Assembly: GCF_016599855.1 (NCBI RefSeq)
Contig: NZ_CP067041.1
Span: 868,001-932,000, forward strand
Direction: 5' to 3'
Source of the DNA: Bradyrhizobium diazoefficiens
Lineage (GTDB): Bacteria; Pseudomonadota; Alphaproteobacteria; Rhizobiales; Xanthobacteraceae
DNA length: 64,000 nt
Shown here piece by piece: positions 8,953-18,390 of this stretch. Below the pieces are notes generated by a model. It was given only the letters and a program-made list of their open reading frames with translations, made no database searches and was not told the origin of the DNA. The first letter of the stretch is position 1. Every line of letters starts with the position of its first letter. The translations under genes and the position numbers were made by a program.

Positions 8953-10638
8953 CTACGCCGCCTCCGCCTTCTTCTCGTCGCGGAGCTGCCGGCGCAGGAT
9001 CTTGCCGACATTGGTTTTGGGCAAGTCCGTGCGGAATTCGATGTGCTTGGGCACTTTGTAGCCGGTGAGCTGCTGCTGGCAGAACTTGATCACGTCCTCG
9101 GCGGTGAGGTTTGGATCCTTCTTCACCACAAACGCCTTCACAGCCTCGCCTGACTTAGAATCGGGAATGCCGATCACCGCGCATTCCAGCACGCCCGGAT
9201 GGCTTGCGATCACTTCCTCGATCTCATTCGGATAGACGTTGAAGCCGGAGACCAGGATCATGTCCTTCTTGCGATCGACGATCTTGGTGTAGCCCTTCTC
9301 GTCCATGATGCCGATGTCGCCGGTGCGGAAATAGCCGTCCGCGGTCATCACCTTGGCGGTCTCCTCCGGCCTGTTCCAGTAGCCGGACATCACCTGCGGA
9401 CCCTTGGCGCAGATTTCGCCCGGCTGGCCGAGCGGAACTTCGTTGCCGTCGTCGTCGCGGATCGAGATCCAGGTCGAGGGCACGGGAATGCCAATGGTGC
9501 CGTTGAACTCGGAATTGGTTGCGGTGTTGCAGGTCAATGTCGGCGCCGTCTCGGACAGGCCATAGCCCTCCGCGATCGAGCATCCGGTGATCGCCTTCCA
9601 CTGCTCGGCCACGGGGCGTTGCACCGCCATGCCGCCGCCGTTCGAGATCTTCAGCTTGGAGAAATCCAGCTTCTTGAAATCGGGATGGTGCATCAGGCCG
9701 TTGTAGAGCGTGTTGACGGCCGGGAAGCTGTTGACCTGATACTTCGCCAGCTCCTTGACGAAGCCGGTGATGTCGCGCGGATTGGGGATCAGCAGATTGC
9801 AGCCGCCGGCGCGCACCGCGAGCAGGTAACAGGCCGTTAGCGCGAAGATGTGATAGAGCGGCAGCGCACAGACGATCATGAGCTGATCGACATGGGGCGG
9901 CGCGGCCAGCGCCGGCTGGAGCCAGGCGTCGTTCTGCAAGACGTTGGCGACGATGTTGCGGTGGAGCAGCGTGGCGCCCTTGGAGACGCCGGTGGTGCCG
10001 CCGGTATATTGCAGGAAGGCGACGTCGCCCGGCGAGAGCTTCGGCTTGTTGAAGGTCTGGCCACGGCCGGCCGAGAGCGCGTCGTTGAACGACACCGCGC
10101 CCGGCAGCGACCAGGCCGGCACCATCTTCTTGACGCGGCGAACGACGAGATTGACGATCACGCCCTTGAAGCCGAGCAGGTCGCCCATGCTGGCGACGAT
10201 GACGTGCTTGACCGGCGTTTTCGCGATCACCTGCTCGACGGTGTGGGCAAAGTTCTCCAGCACGATGACGGCTTCGGCGCCGGAATCCTTGAGTTGATGC
10301 TCAAGCTCGCGCGGCGTGTAGAGCGGGTTGACGTTGACGACAGCAAAGCCGGCGCGCAGCACCGCGGCGGTTGCGACCGGATATTGCAGCACGTTCGGCA
10401 TCATGATCGCGACGCGGGCGCCGCGCTGCAGGCCGCGCCCCTGCAGATAGGCGGCGAGTGCCAGCGACATCTGGTCGAGGTCGCGATAGCTGATCGCCTT
10501 GTCCATGCAGATGAACGCCTTGCGGTCGGCGAACTTCGCAAAACTTTCCTCAAGGAGGTCGACCAGCGATGCGTACTGCGTCGGCTCGATATCAGCGGGC
10601 ACCCCGGGCGGATATTGCTTGAGCCAGATGCGCTCCAT
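8953..10638 (-). CDS. fadD: Long-chain fatty-acid-CoA ligase
   Basis: This 561-residue enzyme activates long-chain fatty acids to acyl-CoA at the inner membrane for beta-oxidation or lipid synthesis. The P-loop is YTGGTTGVSKGATLLHRN, the FACS region includes GYFRTGDIGIMDEKGY, DRKKDMILVSGFNVYP and ECAVIGIPDSKSGEA, and the C-terminal lysine is in PKTNVGKILRRQLRDE. The start at 10638 (MERIWLKQYPPGVPADIE) follows AGAGGGG. A DUF924 gene lies just downstream. Confidence 0.93.
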   Translation of the reverse strand: MERIWLKQYPPGVPADIEPTQYASLVDLLEESFAKFADRKAFICMDKAISYRDLDQMSLALAAYLQGRGLQRGARVAIMMPNVLQYPVATAAVLRAGFAVVNVNPLYTPRELEHQLKDSGAEAVIVLENFAHTVEQVIAKTPVKHVIVASMGDLLGFKGVIVNLVVRRVKKMVPAWSLPGAVSFNDALSAGRGQTFNKPKLSPGDVAFLQYTGGTTGVSKGATLLHRNIVANVLQNDAWLQPALAAPPHVDQLMIVCALPLYHIFALTACYLLAVRAGGCNLLIPNPRDITGFVKELAKYQVNSFPAVNTLYNGLMHHPDFKKLDFSKLKISNGGGMAVQRPVAEQWKAITGCSIAEGYGLSETAPTLTCNTATNSEFNGTIGIPVPSTWISIRDDDGNEVPLGQPGEICAKGPQVMSGYWNRPEETAKVMTADGYFRTGDIGIMDEKGYTKIVDRKKDMILVSGFNVYPNEIEEVIASHPGVLECAVIGIPDSKSGEAVKAFVVKKDPNLTAEDVIKFCQQQLTGYKVPKHIEFRTDLPKTNVGKILRRQLRDEKKAEAA

Positions 10639-10832
10639 GGAAATTCCCCTCTCTTGCATCAGAGCCCGTTGTGTCTCGGGCTTGCCTCATTGCCGGCAGT
10701 ATCGAGCCTGCCGGAACCGCTGGCAAGCGGTCGACGCTTAGGGCAAACGCTGCAGAGTGGCTACTGGAATCGTCGCAAATGGCTGCCGCAGCTGCGAAGT
10801 GCGGCGCAATCTGACGGGCCTGGCCCGTTGAC

Positions 10833-12299
10833 CTAGCTGTTGTTGGGCGCAGGCTTCGGCTTGGTGGCCGCCTTGGGCTTGGCGGGCTTGGCAGCCGCTT
10901 GATCGGTATTCGCAGCTGGCTTGGCGGCCGCTTCGGGCTTGGCCGCGGCATGCTTGCGCGCCGCCGGCTTGGCGGCGGTCTTTGCATCGCCCTTGCTATC
11001 GCCCTTGGCCGCGCTCTTGGCCGTTGCGTTGGGCTTGGCGGCTGCCGATTTCGCCGCGGCCGTTTTGGCGTCGCTGCCGGTGTCGGGCTTCTTGGCGATA
11101 CGCGACTTCTTGCCAAGCGCCTTCGGCGGGTTCTGCTGGTCGGTGTCGGCTGCGACCGCCGCGACCAGGGCGGCGCCGGTGCGGGTCGGGCCGGTATAAA
11201 CCACCACGGGCTCCGCGGGCGCCGGGGCAGAGGCCATCAGCTCGGACGCTTTCATCAGAGGCGGCTGGAGCCCTGCGGTGAAGAACGTCACCTGGGCTTC
11301 GCCGCCGGTGAGGGAGGCCGATCCGGACGTGCCGCCATTGGTCGCAATGAGCGCGTCGTCGTCGTCGCTGGCCGGCCGCTTGCGGTGACCGCCGCACATC
11401 TCCTCGCGCAGGTTTGGCGGCGAGGCGTCGACCGGCACGAGGTTCTCCACGGTGCCGAGCGAGGGACGCAGCCAAGACAGATTGTCCTGGCTGAAGCCGC
11501 GCTCGAGCAACTGCGCCGCCTTCACCGCGCGCGCGGTGCCGGAATTGGCGCCGAGCACCACCGCGATCAGGCGACGGCCGTTGCGGGTGGCTGACGCCAC
11601 GAGGTTGTACCCGGAGGCGCAGATGAAGCCGGTCTTGAAACCGTCGGCGCCGGGATAGCGGCCGATCAGCTTGTTGAAATTGGCGGTGACACGTTTGCCG
11701 AAGCGGATCGCCGGGATGTGCACATAGGATTCGTATTCCGGCAGGTCGCGCAGGAACGAGCGTGCGAGAATGCCGAGGTCGCGCGCCGAGGTGACGTGTC
11801 CGTCCGCAGGCAGGCCGTTCGGATTGACGTAGTTCGTCTGCGTCATGCCGAGGCGCCTGGCGTTGTCGTTCATCATCGCGGCGAAGCCGTCGATCGAACC
11901 GCCGACGCCTTCGGCGAGCACCACGGCCATGTCGTTCGCCGACTTGACCATCATCATCTTCAGCGCGTTGTCGACGGTGACCTGTGTTCCCGGACGCAGG
12001 CCCATCTTCGAGGGCGATTGCGAGGCCGCCGTCGGCGACACCGTCAGCAGCGTGTCGAGCGTGATCTTGCCGTCCTTCACCGCCTTCAGCGTCACATAGG
12101 CCGTCATGATCTTGGTGACCGAGGCCGGATACCAGGGGATGGTCGCGTTCTCCGCTTGGAGCACCTTGCCGCTGTCGGCTTCGATCAGAAGCAGCGCTTC
12201 CGCGTGCGCATTGCGCGATGCGAGCAGCGCACCGATGGCGAGCGTTGCAGCGAACAGGGTGAACAGGGACTTCCGAAGCAGCGGGCGAAAGGCGTGCAC
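10833..12299 (-). CDS. D-alanyl-D-alanine carboxypeptidase with Ala/Lys/Pro-rich tail
   Basis: This 488-residue DacF-like penicillin-binding protein trims the terminal D-Ala from periplasmic peptidoglycan. A signal peptide (MHAFRPLLRKSLFTLF... ending NAHAEA) precedes the catalytic domain. The motifs are SVTK with Ser60 and Lys63, SAN near residue 117, and KTG in GFKTGFICASGYN. From about residue 365 to the end the protein is almost entirely Ala, Lys and Pro (AAKSAAAKPNATAKSAAKGD and similar), a low-complexity basic tail of over 100 residues, probably disordered and perhaps wall-binding. The start is ATG 12299. Confidence 0.9.
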   Translation of the reverse strand: MHAFRPLLRKSLFTLFAATLAIGALLASRNAHAEALLLIEADSGKVLQAENATIPWYPASVTKIMTAYVTLKAVKDGKITLDTLLTVSPTAASQSPSKMGLRPGTQVTVDNALKMMMVKSANDMAVVLAEGVGGSIDGFAAMMNDNARRLGMTQTNYVNPNGLPADGHVTSARDLGILARSFLRDLPEYESYVHIPAIRFGKRVTANFNKLIGRYPGADGFKTGFICASGYNLVASATRNGRRLIAVVLGANSGTARAVKAAQLLERGFSQDNLSWLRPSLGTVENLVPVDASPPNLREEMCGGHRKRPASDDDDALIATNGGTSGSASLTGGEAQVTFFTAGLQPPLMKASELMASAPAPAEPVVVYTGPTRTGAALVAAVAADTDQQNPPKALGKKSRIAKKPDTGSDAKTAAAKSAAAKPNATAKSAAKGDSKGDAKTAAKPAARKHAAAKPEAAAKPAANTDQAAAKPAKPKAATKPKPAPNNS

Positions 12300-12488
12300 T
12301 ATCCGATTCCGGTCCTTGGAGATCCGCCTGATACGGACGGCTCTCGTGATCTGATGTTCGGTTCTGAAATCCAGCGCCGCCGCTTGCGGCGTCGCAAACC
12401 TATACCGGCTCGTGTGTCGAGAATAGGGGCTTCGCTTGCGTATTCCGCAATGAAATAGGCTGAATTTCGACGGTGCTGCGGGGATTTG

Positions 12489-14297
12489 TTAAGGGGATCT
12501 GGCGGCAGAGGCCGCAGCTTCGGCGGCACTCGCGCTGACCCGCGCATTGGCTTGTGATTGTTCCTGCATCATGAACTGCGCCTTGGCGAGTTCGGCAAAA
12601 TGGCCGCCCTTGGCCACGAGTTCTTCGAAAGTTCCGCTTTCGATCACCCGCCCGCTCTCGAACACCAGGATTCGCGTGGCATGGCGGATGGTGGAGAGGC
12701 GGTGGGCGATCACGAAGGTGGTGCGGCCCCTCATCACTTCATCGAGAGCAGCATTCACTTTGACCTCGGTGACGGCATCGAGCGCGCTGGTCGCCTCGTC
12801 CAGGATCAGGATCGGCGGGTCTTTCAGCAGCGCACGTGCGATCGACAACCGCTGCCGCTCCCCGCCGGAGAGCATGCGGCCGCGCTCGCCGGCATTGGTC
12901 TCGAAGCCGCCGCTGCGATCGATGAAGTCGATCGCCTGCGCGCGCTCCGCCGCTCTGCGCATCTCGGCTTCGGTCGCGTCAGGCTTGCCGACGCGCAAAT
13001 TTTCCGCAATCGAGCGGTTGAACAAGAGCGCTTCCTGGAACACCACGCCGATGTTTCGCCGCAGCGAGGTCAGCGTCACGCCACGCACGTCCATGCCGTC
13101 GATCTTGATGAAGCCGGATTGCGGATCGAAGGCGCGATGCAGCAGCGCGATCGCAGTCGACTTGCCGGCGCCGGTCGGGCCGACCAGCGCGATGGTCTGG
13201 CCCGGCAGCGCGGTGAAGGAGAGGTCCTCGACCGCCGGCCGCTTGCCGTCATAGGAGAAGGTGACGTCGTTGAACTCGACGAGGCCGGAGAGCCGGCCCG
13301 CATCGATCGCATCGGGGCGGTCGTGGACGGCCGGCACGGCATCGAGCACGCCAAAGAACTCGCGCAGGCGCGGGGCTTCCATGAAGACGTTGTTGATGAA
13401 GTTCACGACCTGCTCGAGCTTCTGAATCAGCAGCGTCGCGAAGCTCACGAACATCACGATCTCGCCGACCGAGGTCAGGCCCTGGTCGTGCAGCGCAATG
13501 CCAAGGGTGAAGATCGCGAGCACGGTGATGGTGGTGGAGGCGCGCGTGATCACGGTGACGAGCGCCCACCATGACAGTACCGGCATCTGCGCTGCGAGCA
13601 ACTGATCGGCGACGGAGCGCAGGCCCTTCACCTCGGACTCGATGCGGACGAAACTCTGCACCAGCGCGACGTTGCCGAGCGCGTCGGAGGCGCGCGCAGA
13701 TAGTTCGCTATATTGCTCCTCGACCGCCATCTGCATGCCGAAAGTCTTGCGCACGACGAAGGTCGTCAGCGCAGTGAAGACGATGCAGAGCACGAACAGC
13801 AGGATCGCGAGCCGCCAGTTCAGATAGAGCGACAACGGCAGCAGCACCACGACCGAGAGAATCGCCGCAAAATGCTCGCGGAAGAAGCCGAGCCAGAGCC
13901 GCCACAGAGCGTCCGTGCCGTTGAGCATGACCTTCATCAGCCGGCCCGAATGGGTGCCGGAATGGAAGGTCAACGGCAGCTGCAGGATGTGCTCGAAATA
14001 GCTGGTCAGCACCGCCTGCCGCTGGCGATGGGAGAGCCGGTCCGCCTGCAACGCCACGAGCGCGCTGCAGCCGATGGTGAACAGTCCGAACGCGACCCAG
14101 GCGGCCAGAAACGGCCAGGCCGAGTTGGAGCCCGCCATGGCCTTGCCGGAGAGCACGTCGACGATCCGCCCGAACAGCACGGGTTCCGCAAACTGCGAAG
14201 CTGCCAGCAGGAGATTGGCCACCGCAAGCAGCCAGCCGAGCCGCGCCTCCTTGCCGAGCAGCTCGAGAACGCGGGTGTAGAGTCGGAGGATGGGCAT
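12489..14297 (-). CDS. ndvA: Cyclic beta-1,2-glucan ABC exporter, NdvA/ChvA-like
   Basis: This 602-residue half-transporter fuses an N-terminal six-helix membrane domain (about 25-310) to a C-terminal ATPase. The ATPase has Walker [10 protein letters not shown], signature [18 protein letters not shown] and Walker [13 protein letters not shown]. The N-terminus ([20 protein letters not shown], then [16 protein letters not shown]) closely follows the NdvA/ChvA glucan exporters, which move cyclic glucan to the periplasm. The ATG at 14297 gives that family start, although its ribosome site is weak; the frame is open further upstream. The substrate is inferred from the family, since no glucan synthase gene is in the window. 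Confidence 0.83.
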   Translation of the reverse strand: MPILRLYTRVLELLGKEARLGWLLAVANLLLAASQFAEPVLFGRIVDVLSGKAMAGSNSAWPFLAAWVAFGLFTIGCSALVALQADRLSHRQRQAVLTSYFEHILQLPLTFHSGTHSGRLMKVMLNGTDALWRLWLGFFREHFAAILSVVVLLPLSLYLNWRLAILLFVLCIVFTALTTFVVRKTFGMQMAVEEQYSELSARASDALGNVALVQSFVRIESEVKGLRSVADQLLAAQMPVLSWWALVTVITRASTTITVLAIFTLGIALHDQGLTSVGEIVMFVSFATLLIQKLEQVVNFINNVFMEAPRLREFFGVLDAVPAVHDRPDAIDAGRLSGLVEFNDVTFSYDGKRPAVEDLSFTALPGQTIALVGPTGAGKSTAIALLHRAFDPQSGFIKIDGMDVRGVTLTSLRRNIGVVFQEALLFNRSIAENLRVGKPDATEAEMRRAAERAQAIDFIDRSGGFETNAGERGRMLSGGERQRLSIARALLKDPPILILDEATSALDAVTEVKVNAALDEVMRGRTTFVIAHRLSTIRHATRILVFESGRVIESGTFEELVAKGGHFAELAKAQFMMQEQSQANARVSASAAEAAASAARSP

Positions 14298-14451
14298 GCG
14301 GGCGAAGAACTCGGCCGGGTCACGGGGCCGATATTCTAAACAGGGATTCCCCGCGAGATACAGCGGAAGCTGTCGGTTTTGCTCAATTGATGAGCTAATT
14401 GATGTCGACGAGCGCGAGCTTGCCGTCGCCGGTGGCCACGCGCGCAAGTGC

Positions 14452-14508
14452 AACCTGAACGGCGGATGAGCGGCGGTTGCGTCATGATCACGCAACCCCG
14501 TTCAGGTT
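14452..14508. repeat. Nested inverted repeat upstream of Gly/Tyr-rich protein gene
   Basis: The outer arms AACCTGAACGG (14452-14462) and CCGTTCAGGTT (14498-14508) are perfect complements. The inner arms GGTTGCGT (14475-14482) and ACGCAACC (14490-14497) are also perfect, around the loop CATGATC. The 300-bp gap between ndvA and the next gene holds this structure, an EcfG-like motif at 14522, and a 27-codon frame (14466-14549) without a ribosome site, which is not called. It could be a regulatory hairpin or an ndvA leader. Confidence 0.6.
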
Positions 14509-14521
14509 CCGTTGGGGTTGG

Positions 14522-14546
14522 GGAACCCAACATGGGATGCGGTGTT
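14522..14546 (+). promoter_or_regulatory. EcfG-like promoter motif (GGAAC-N18-TT)
   Basis: GGAAC at 14522-14526 and TGTT ending 14546 match the general-stress sigma pattern, with TGTT in place of the best CGTT. It lies about 60 bp upstream of the secreted Gly/Tyr-rich protein gene. It is one of the weaker matches in the window. Confidence 0.35.
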
Positions 14547-14604
14547 TGAAGGACACGAGCCTGTCTCGAGGCACCCATTGAAGGTCCCAAGGAGGGTCCA
14601 CGTC

Positions 14605-14979
14605 ATGTTTGACCGATTTTCGCAATCTACTGGCCGCAAGATCGTTCTCGCCACCGCCGCGGTGCTGGCACTCACCACCATGGTCCCGACCGCATCGTTC
14701 GCAGGTGGCCGTCACTGGCATGGCGGCGGCGCGGCTTTCGCCGGCGCGGCCATTGCCGGCGCCATCGGCACCGGCCTTGCGATCGCCGCGACCCGTGACG
14801 CCTACGCCTATGATGCCCCGGCCTATTACGGCGGCGGTCCGGTCTATTACGATGAGGGCCCGGTCTACTACAGCGGTCCCGGCTATGGTCCCTATTACTA
14901 CGGCTCGGGCTACCAAGAGCGCTATGGCGGCTACAACAAGGTTTGCGCCCATGGCTATTCCGGGTACGGTTGCTATTAA
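14605..14979 (+). CDS. Secreted Gly/Tyr-rich hypothetical protein
   Basis: This 124-residue protein has a signal peptide starting MFDRFSQSTGRKIVLATAAV and ending near TASFAGG. A second hydrophobic stretch rich in Gly and Ala follows (FAGAAIAGAIGTGLAIAA), then a tail of Tyr-Gly-Pro repeats such as YYGGGPVYYDEGPVYYSG. It ends VCAHGYSGYGCY with two cysteines. Such small periplasmic or outer-surface proteins are frequent in Bradyrhizobium; their function is unknown. AAGGAGG precedes the ATG at 14605 and sets the start. A strong terminator follows. Confidence 0.75.
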   Translation: MFDRFSQSTGRKIVLATAAVLALTTMVPTASFAGGRHWHGGGAAFAGAAIAGAIGTGLAIAATRDAYAYDAPAYYGGGPVYYDEGPVYYSGPGYGPYYYGSGYQERYGGYNKVCAHGYSGYGCY

Positions 14980-15004
14980 CCGATCGGCCATAAAGCCATG
15001 AACC

Positions 15005-15037
15005 AATAGGCCGGCGCGCTTGCCGCGCCGGCCTATT
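15005..15037 (+). terminator. Rho-independent terminator
   Basis: A perfect 14-bp stem AATAGGCCGGCGCG / CGCGCCGGCCTATT surrounds the loop CTTGC and is followed by TTGCTTTTC. It lies 26 bp after the Gly/Tyr-rich protein stop and before the hisE-like gene, so it ends the former transcript. Confidence 0.88.
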
Positions 15038-15095
15038 TTGCTTTTCTTGTCGAGCGTTAACGCGTCGACCATTTGTTTAGAGTAGTTTTGCGTAC

Positions 15096-15500
15096 ATGAG
15101 TGATTCGCTCGAGCGGCTATATCTGGCTGTGCTCGCGGCCAGGGACCTTGATCCCCAGACATCGCGCACCGCGCGGTTGTTTCAGCGCGGCCCGTCCAAA
15201 ATAGCGAAGAAGCTGGCTGAAGAGGCGATCGAGGTCGCCATCGATGCAGTCAACGGCGATAAGGAGGCCGTGGTCCGGGAAAGCGCCGATCTGCTCTACA
15301 ATCTCACTGTGCTCTGGGCGTCCACCGGCGTGCGCCCCGAAGACGTCTGGCGCGAAATGTCGCGCCGAGAGGACATGCTCGGCATCGCCGAAAAGCTGCC
15401 GAAATCGCCGATGAAGCTGCCCAAAGTCGTGTCACCGCGCATCTCTGCCCGGCGTCCAATTGTCGTGCTCGAGGGCCGCGCGGCGCGCAAACGGCACTAA
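15096..15500 (+). CDS. hisE: Phosphoribosyl-ATP pyrophosphatase-like (HisE/MazG fold)
   Basis: This 134-residue protein has the HisE core: RGPSKIAKKLAEEAIEVAID with the metal-binding EExxE pattern, then ESADLLYNLTVLW. HisE hydrolyses phosphoribosyl-ATP to phosphoribosyl-AMP in histidine synthesis. The protein is about 25-30 residues longer than usual at the C-terminus, with a basic tail (RISARRPIVVLEGRAARKRH). It stands away from any other his gene. It may be the pathway enzyme or a paralogue used as a house-cleaning pyrophosphatase. Confidence 0.78.
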   Translation: MSDSLERLYLAVLAARDLDPQTSRTARLFQRGPSKIAKKLAEEAIEVAIDAVNGDKEAVVRESADLLYNLTVLWASTGVRPEDVWREMSRREDMLGIAEKLPKSPMKLPKVVSPRISARRPIVVLEGRAARKRH

Positions 15501-15556
15501 ACCGTCATAAAACTCGTGATGGACAAATCCGTCCCATGGTGCTTCATCGCGGCGCC

Positions 15557-16138
15557 ATGCTGAAACGTATCTACGACTGGTGCATCGACGCCGCCCACAA
15601 GCCCTACGCGCTCTGGATCATGGGAGTCGTGGCTTTCGCAGAAAGTTCCTTCTTTCCCGTTCCCCCGGACGTGATGCTGATCCCGATGTCGCTGGCGCGT
15701 CCTCAGCGCGCCTGGGTCTATGCGGCGGTCTGCACGGTCACTTCGGTGGTCGGCGGCCTGTTGGGCTATGCCATCGGCGCGCTGTTGTTCGACTCGGTCG
15801 GCCACTGGCTGATCCAGGTCTATGGCCTCGGCGACAAGGTCGATGCTTTTCGTGCGTCTTATGCCCAATGGGGCGCGGTCATCATCCTGCTGAAGGGGCT
15901 GACGCCGATCCCCTACAAGCTTGTCACCATCACCTCGGGCTTTGCCGGCTACAATCTCGTTCTTTTCATTCTGTGCTCGATCGTCGCGCGCGGCGGACGC
16001 TTCTTCATCGTGGCGATCCTGCTGAACCGTTATGGCGATTGGATCCGGGAGCGGATCGAGAAGCATCTCGGCCTGTGGGTTGCGCTCGGCGCCCTGGTGC
16101 TGGTGCTCGGCTTCGTGGTGGCGATCAAGCTGATCTAA
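15557..16138 (+). CDS. DedA/YqaA-type membrane protein (VTT domain)
   Basis: This 193-residue integral membrane protein is of the SNARE-associated/VTT family. The typical block FAESSFFPVPPDVMLIPMSL follows the first helix, and the conserved LLKGLTPIPYKLVTITSGFA lies in the middle. Four to five membrane helices are visible. Family members are linked to membrane lipid or undecaprenyl phosphate flipping and proton-motive-force upkeep. The ATG at 15557 (MLKRIYDWCIDAAHKPYALW) is chosen over an in-frame ATG at 15536. It lies 56 bp after the hisE-like gene. Confidence 0.82.
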   Translation: MLKRIYDWCIDAAHKPYALWIMGVVAFAESSFFPVPPDVMLIPMSLARPQRAWVYAAVCTVTSVVGGLLGYAIGALLFDSVGHWLIQVYGLGDKVDAFRASYAQWGAVIILLKGLTPIPYKLVTITSGFAGYNLVLFILCSIVARGGRFFIVAILLNRYGDWIRERIEKHLGLWVALGALVLVLGFVVAIKLI

Positions 16139-16183
16139 CCACCGCGCTTTCACGCTGCGCCGGCTTCGGCTACGGTTGCCCGC

Positions 16184-16705
16184 ATGATGGTTCGATCCGG
16201 CAATCCGGCCGTGCGGCTCGGGACGCTGATGTCAGCGGCGCTGTTGCTCCTGCTCACTGCTGGCAGGGCCGGGTGTGCGCAATCGGCGCCGCCCTCGCTT
16301 GGCGTGCAGGAGCAAGGGCTGCAGGCCGCGCCGCCGCCCTCGACGCCTGCGCCTTCGGAAAATCCCGGGATGATTAACGAAATGGGCAAGCTATTCGACA
16401 AGCTGCCCTCGATGCTGCCGCCGATCAAAAGCCCCAGCGAGACCATGAAGGACCTGTCGCGGCTGGCAAGATCGTCCACCATGGTATCGGGGCGCGTGGC
16501 CTGTCCGGTCTCGTCGAACGGTGCGCCGGACTGCAAGCTCGCCGCCGACCAGCTGTGCCAGAGCAAGAGCTACAAGGAAGGCAAGAGCCTGAACACCGAC
16601 TCCGCCGAAAAATGCTCGGCCAAGGTCCTGATCCCGGGACGGCAGCGCAAGCCCGACGATTGCCGCACCGATACATTCGTCACCAGTGCGCTGTCTCAGA
16701 ACTGA
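16184..16705 (+). CDS. Secreted Cys-containing hypothetical protein
   Basis: This 173-residue protein has a signal peptide (MMVRSGNPAVRLGTLMSAAL..., cleavage near CAQSA). A proline-rich linker follows, and then a C-terminal domain with five cysteines (ACPVSS, DCKLAADQLCQSK, KCSAK, DDCRTD). It is probably periplasmic with disulfides. The gene starts 45 bp after the YqaA-type gene and could be co-transcribed with it. No known family was recognised. Confidence 0.7.
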   Translation: MMVRSGNPAVRLGTLMSAALLLLLTAGRAGCAQSAPPSLGVQEQGLQAAPPPSTPAPSENPGMINEMGKLFDKLPSMLPPIKSPSETMKDLSRLARSSTMVSGRVACPVSSNGAPDCKLAADQLCQSKSYKEGKSLNTDSAEKCSAKVLIPGRQRKPDDCRTDTFVTSALSQN

Positions 16706-16741
16706 TGCGATGACACCGCGCGCGAGCAGCAAGGAGTGCCC

Positions 16742-18142
16742 ATGAGCCGCACGGAGCAGGACTTCCTCGGACAGCGTGAGATCGGCGACGACATTTATTA
16801 CGGCGTCCAGACCATCCGCGGGAAAGAGAATTTCCACATCACCGGCATTCCGATGAGCCAGGAGCCTTACTTCGTGAAGGCGCTGGGTTACGTGAAGAAG
16901 GCTGCGGCGATGGCCAACCGCGATCTCGGAGCGATCGACGCCAAGGTGGCCGATGCGATCATCATCGGCTGCGACCGCGTCATCGCCGGCGACATGATGC
17001 ATCAGTTCGTCACCGACTTCATCCAGGGCGGCGCCGGCACCTCGACCAACATGAATGCCAACGAGGTGATCGCCAACCTCGCGCTGGAATCGCTCGGCTT
17101 TGGCAAGGGCGACTACCAGCATGTCAGTCCGAACGACCACGTCAATTACGGCCAGTCGACCAACGACACTTATCCGACGGCGTTTCGCCTCGCCCTGATC
17201 CTGCGCCTCGAAAGCTACATGACGGCGCTGCGCCAGCTCCAGGAGGCTTTCTTCGCCAAGGGACGCGAGTTCGAGCGCGTGCTCAAGATGGGCCGTACGC
17301 ATTTGCAGGACGCGGTGCCGATGTCGCTCGGCGCTGAATTCCGCGGATGGGGCACCACGATCGGCGAAGAGGTCGACCGCATCTCCGAAGCGCGCGCGCT
17401 GCTGCGCGAGATCAATCTCGGCGCCACCGCGATCGGTACCTCCGTCACCGCGGCGGTCGGCTATCCCAAGCTTGCCGTCAGGCACCTGAGTGCGCTGACC
17501 GGCGTCGACTTCATTCTCGCCGGCGATCTGGTCGAGGCGACCTCTGATACCGGAGCCTATGTGCAGCTCTCCGGCGTGCTCAAGCGCACCGCGAGCAAGC
17601 TGACGAAAATCTGCAACGACATCCGCCTGCTTGCCTCCGGGCCGCGCGCCGGCTTCAACGAGATCAACCTGCCGCAACTTCAGCCGGGCTCCTCGATCAT
17701 GCCGGGCAAGGTCAATCCGGTCATTCCCGAGGTCGTCAACCAGACCAGCTTCCTCGTAATCGGCCTCGATACCACTGTGACGCTCGCGGCCAGCGCCGGC
17801 CAGCTCCAGCTCAACGTGATGGAGCCGGTGATCTCGTTCGCGCTGTTCTTCTCGATCCGCACCATGGAGCGCGCGGTCAACAGCCTGCGCGAGAATTGCG
17901 TCGTCGGCATCACCGCCAACGAGGAGCATACCCGCAACATGGTGTTGAACTCGCTCGGCATCGTCACTGTGCTGAAGCCGCTGCTCGGCTACAAGCAATG
18001 CGCCGAGATCGCGCGCGAGGGCTACAAGAGCGGCAAGTCGCTGCACCAGATCGTGGTGACCGAGCGCAAGCTGCTGACGCAGGAGAAATGGGACGAGATG
18101 TTCTCGTTCGAGCGGCTGATCAATCCGGATCTGGTTGGGTGA
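16742..18142 (+). CDS. aspA: Aspartate ammonia-lyase
   Basis: This 466-residue enzyme of the fumarase/aspartase superfamily converts L-aspartate to fumarate and ammonia. The signature GSSIMPGKVNPVIPE is intact. The upstream blocks GGAGTSTNMNANEVIAN and NYGQSTNDTYPTAFR form the active site. Aspartase is preferred to class II fumarase because of the N-terminal EQDFLGQREIGDDIYYGVQT and the TSVTAAVGYPKLAVRHLSA segment. AAGGAG ends six bases before the ATG at 16742. Confidence 0.9.
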   Translation: MSRTEQDFLGQREIGDDIYYGVQTIRGKENFHITGIPMSQEPYFVKALGYVKKAAAMANRDLGAIDAKVADAIIIGCDRVIAGDMMHQFVTDFIQGGAGTSTNMNANEVIANLALESLGFGKGDYQHVSPNDHVNYGQSTNDTYPTAFRLALILRLESYMTALRQLQEAFFAKGREFERVLKMGRTHLQDAVPMSLGAEFRGWGTTIGEEVDRISEARALLREINLGATAIGTSVTAAVGYPKLAVRHLSALTGVDFILAGDLVEATSDTGAYVQLSGVLKRTASKLTKICNDIRLLASGPRAGFNEINLPQLQPGSSIMPGKVNPVIPEVVNQTSFLVIGLDTTVTLAASAGQLQLNVMEPVISFALFFSIRTMERAVNSLRENCVVGITANEEHTRNMVLNSLGIVTVLKPLLGYKQCAEIAREGYKSGKSLHQIVVTERKLLTQEKWDEMFSFERLINPDLVG

Positions 18143-18145
18143 ACC

Positions 18146-18250
18146 CGTCATTTCGGGGCGCGCGAAGCGCGAGCCCGGAATCCATTTTACCATTCGCGCT
18201 GAGGCCTGATGGTTTCCGGGCTCGACGTTGCGCGTCTCCCCGGAATGGCG
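18146..18250 (+). repeat. Palindromic intergenic repeat downstream of aspA
   Basis: This imperfect inverted element runs from CGTCATTTCGGGGCGCGCGA through GAGCCCGGAATCC, mirrored by GGTTTCCGGGCTC, to GCGCGTCTCCCCGGAATGGC. It resembles the Bradyrhizobium dispersed repeat class and differs from the two other repeats in the window. It occupies most of the gap between aspA and the first nitronate monooxygenase gene. Confidence 0.6.
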
Positions 18251-18390
18251 GAAGACGGAATTCCGCGCGTTGGAATTGCGGTAACTGCGTCCGCCACGGC
18301 GTCAACACGCAATACTTGACAGTGGAAAGATTGCCTTGTTGGTATGGCTCCCAACCTTCAATGGGTCTGCCAACAAAGGATCGTTCCGCA

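Noticed and set aside
14466..14549. 27-codon frame with cysteines in the ndvA upstream gap
   Set aside because: There is no ribosome site and it overlaps the nested inverted repeat, which explains its sequence better.
16391..18193. Minus-strand open frame of 600 codons
   Set aside because: It is antisense to aspA, whose protein is unmistakable.
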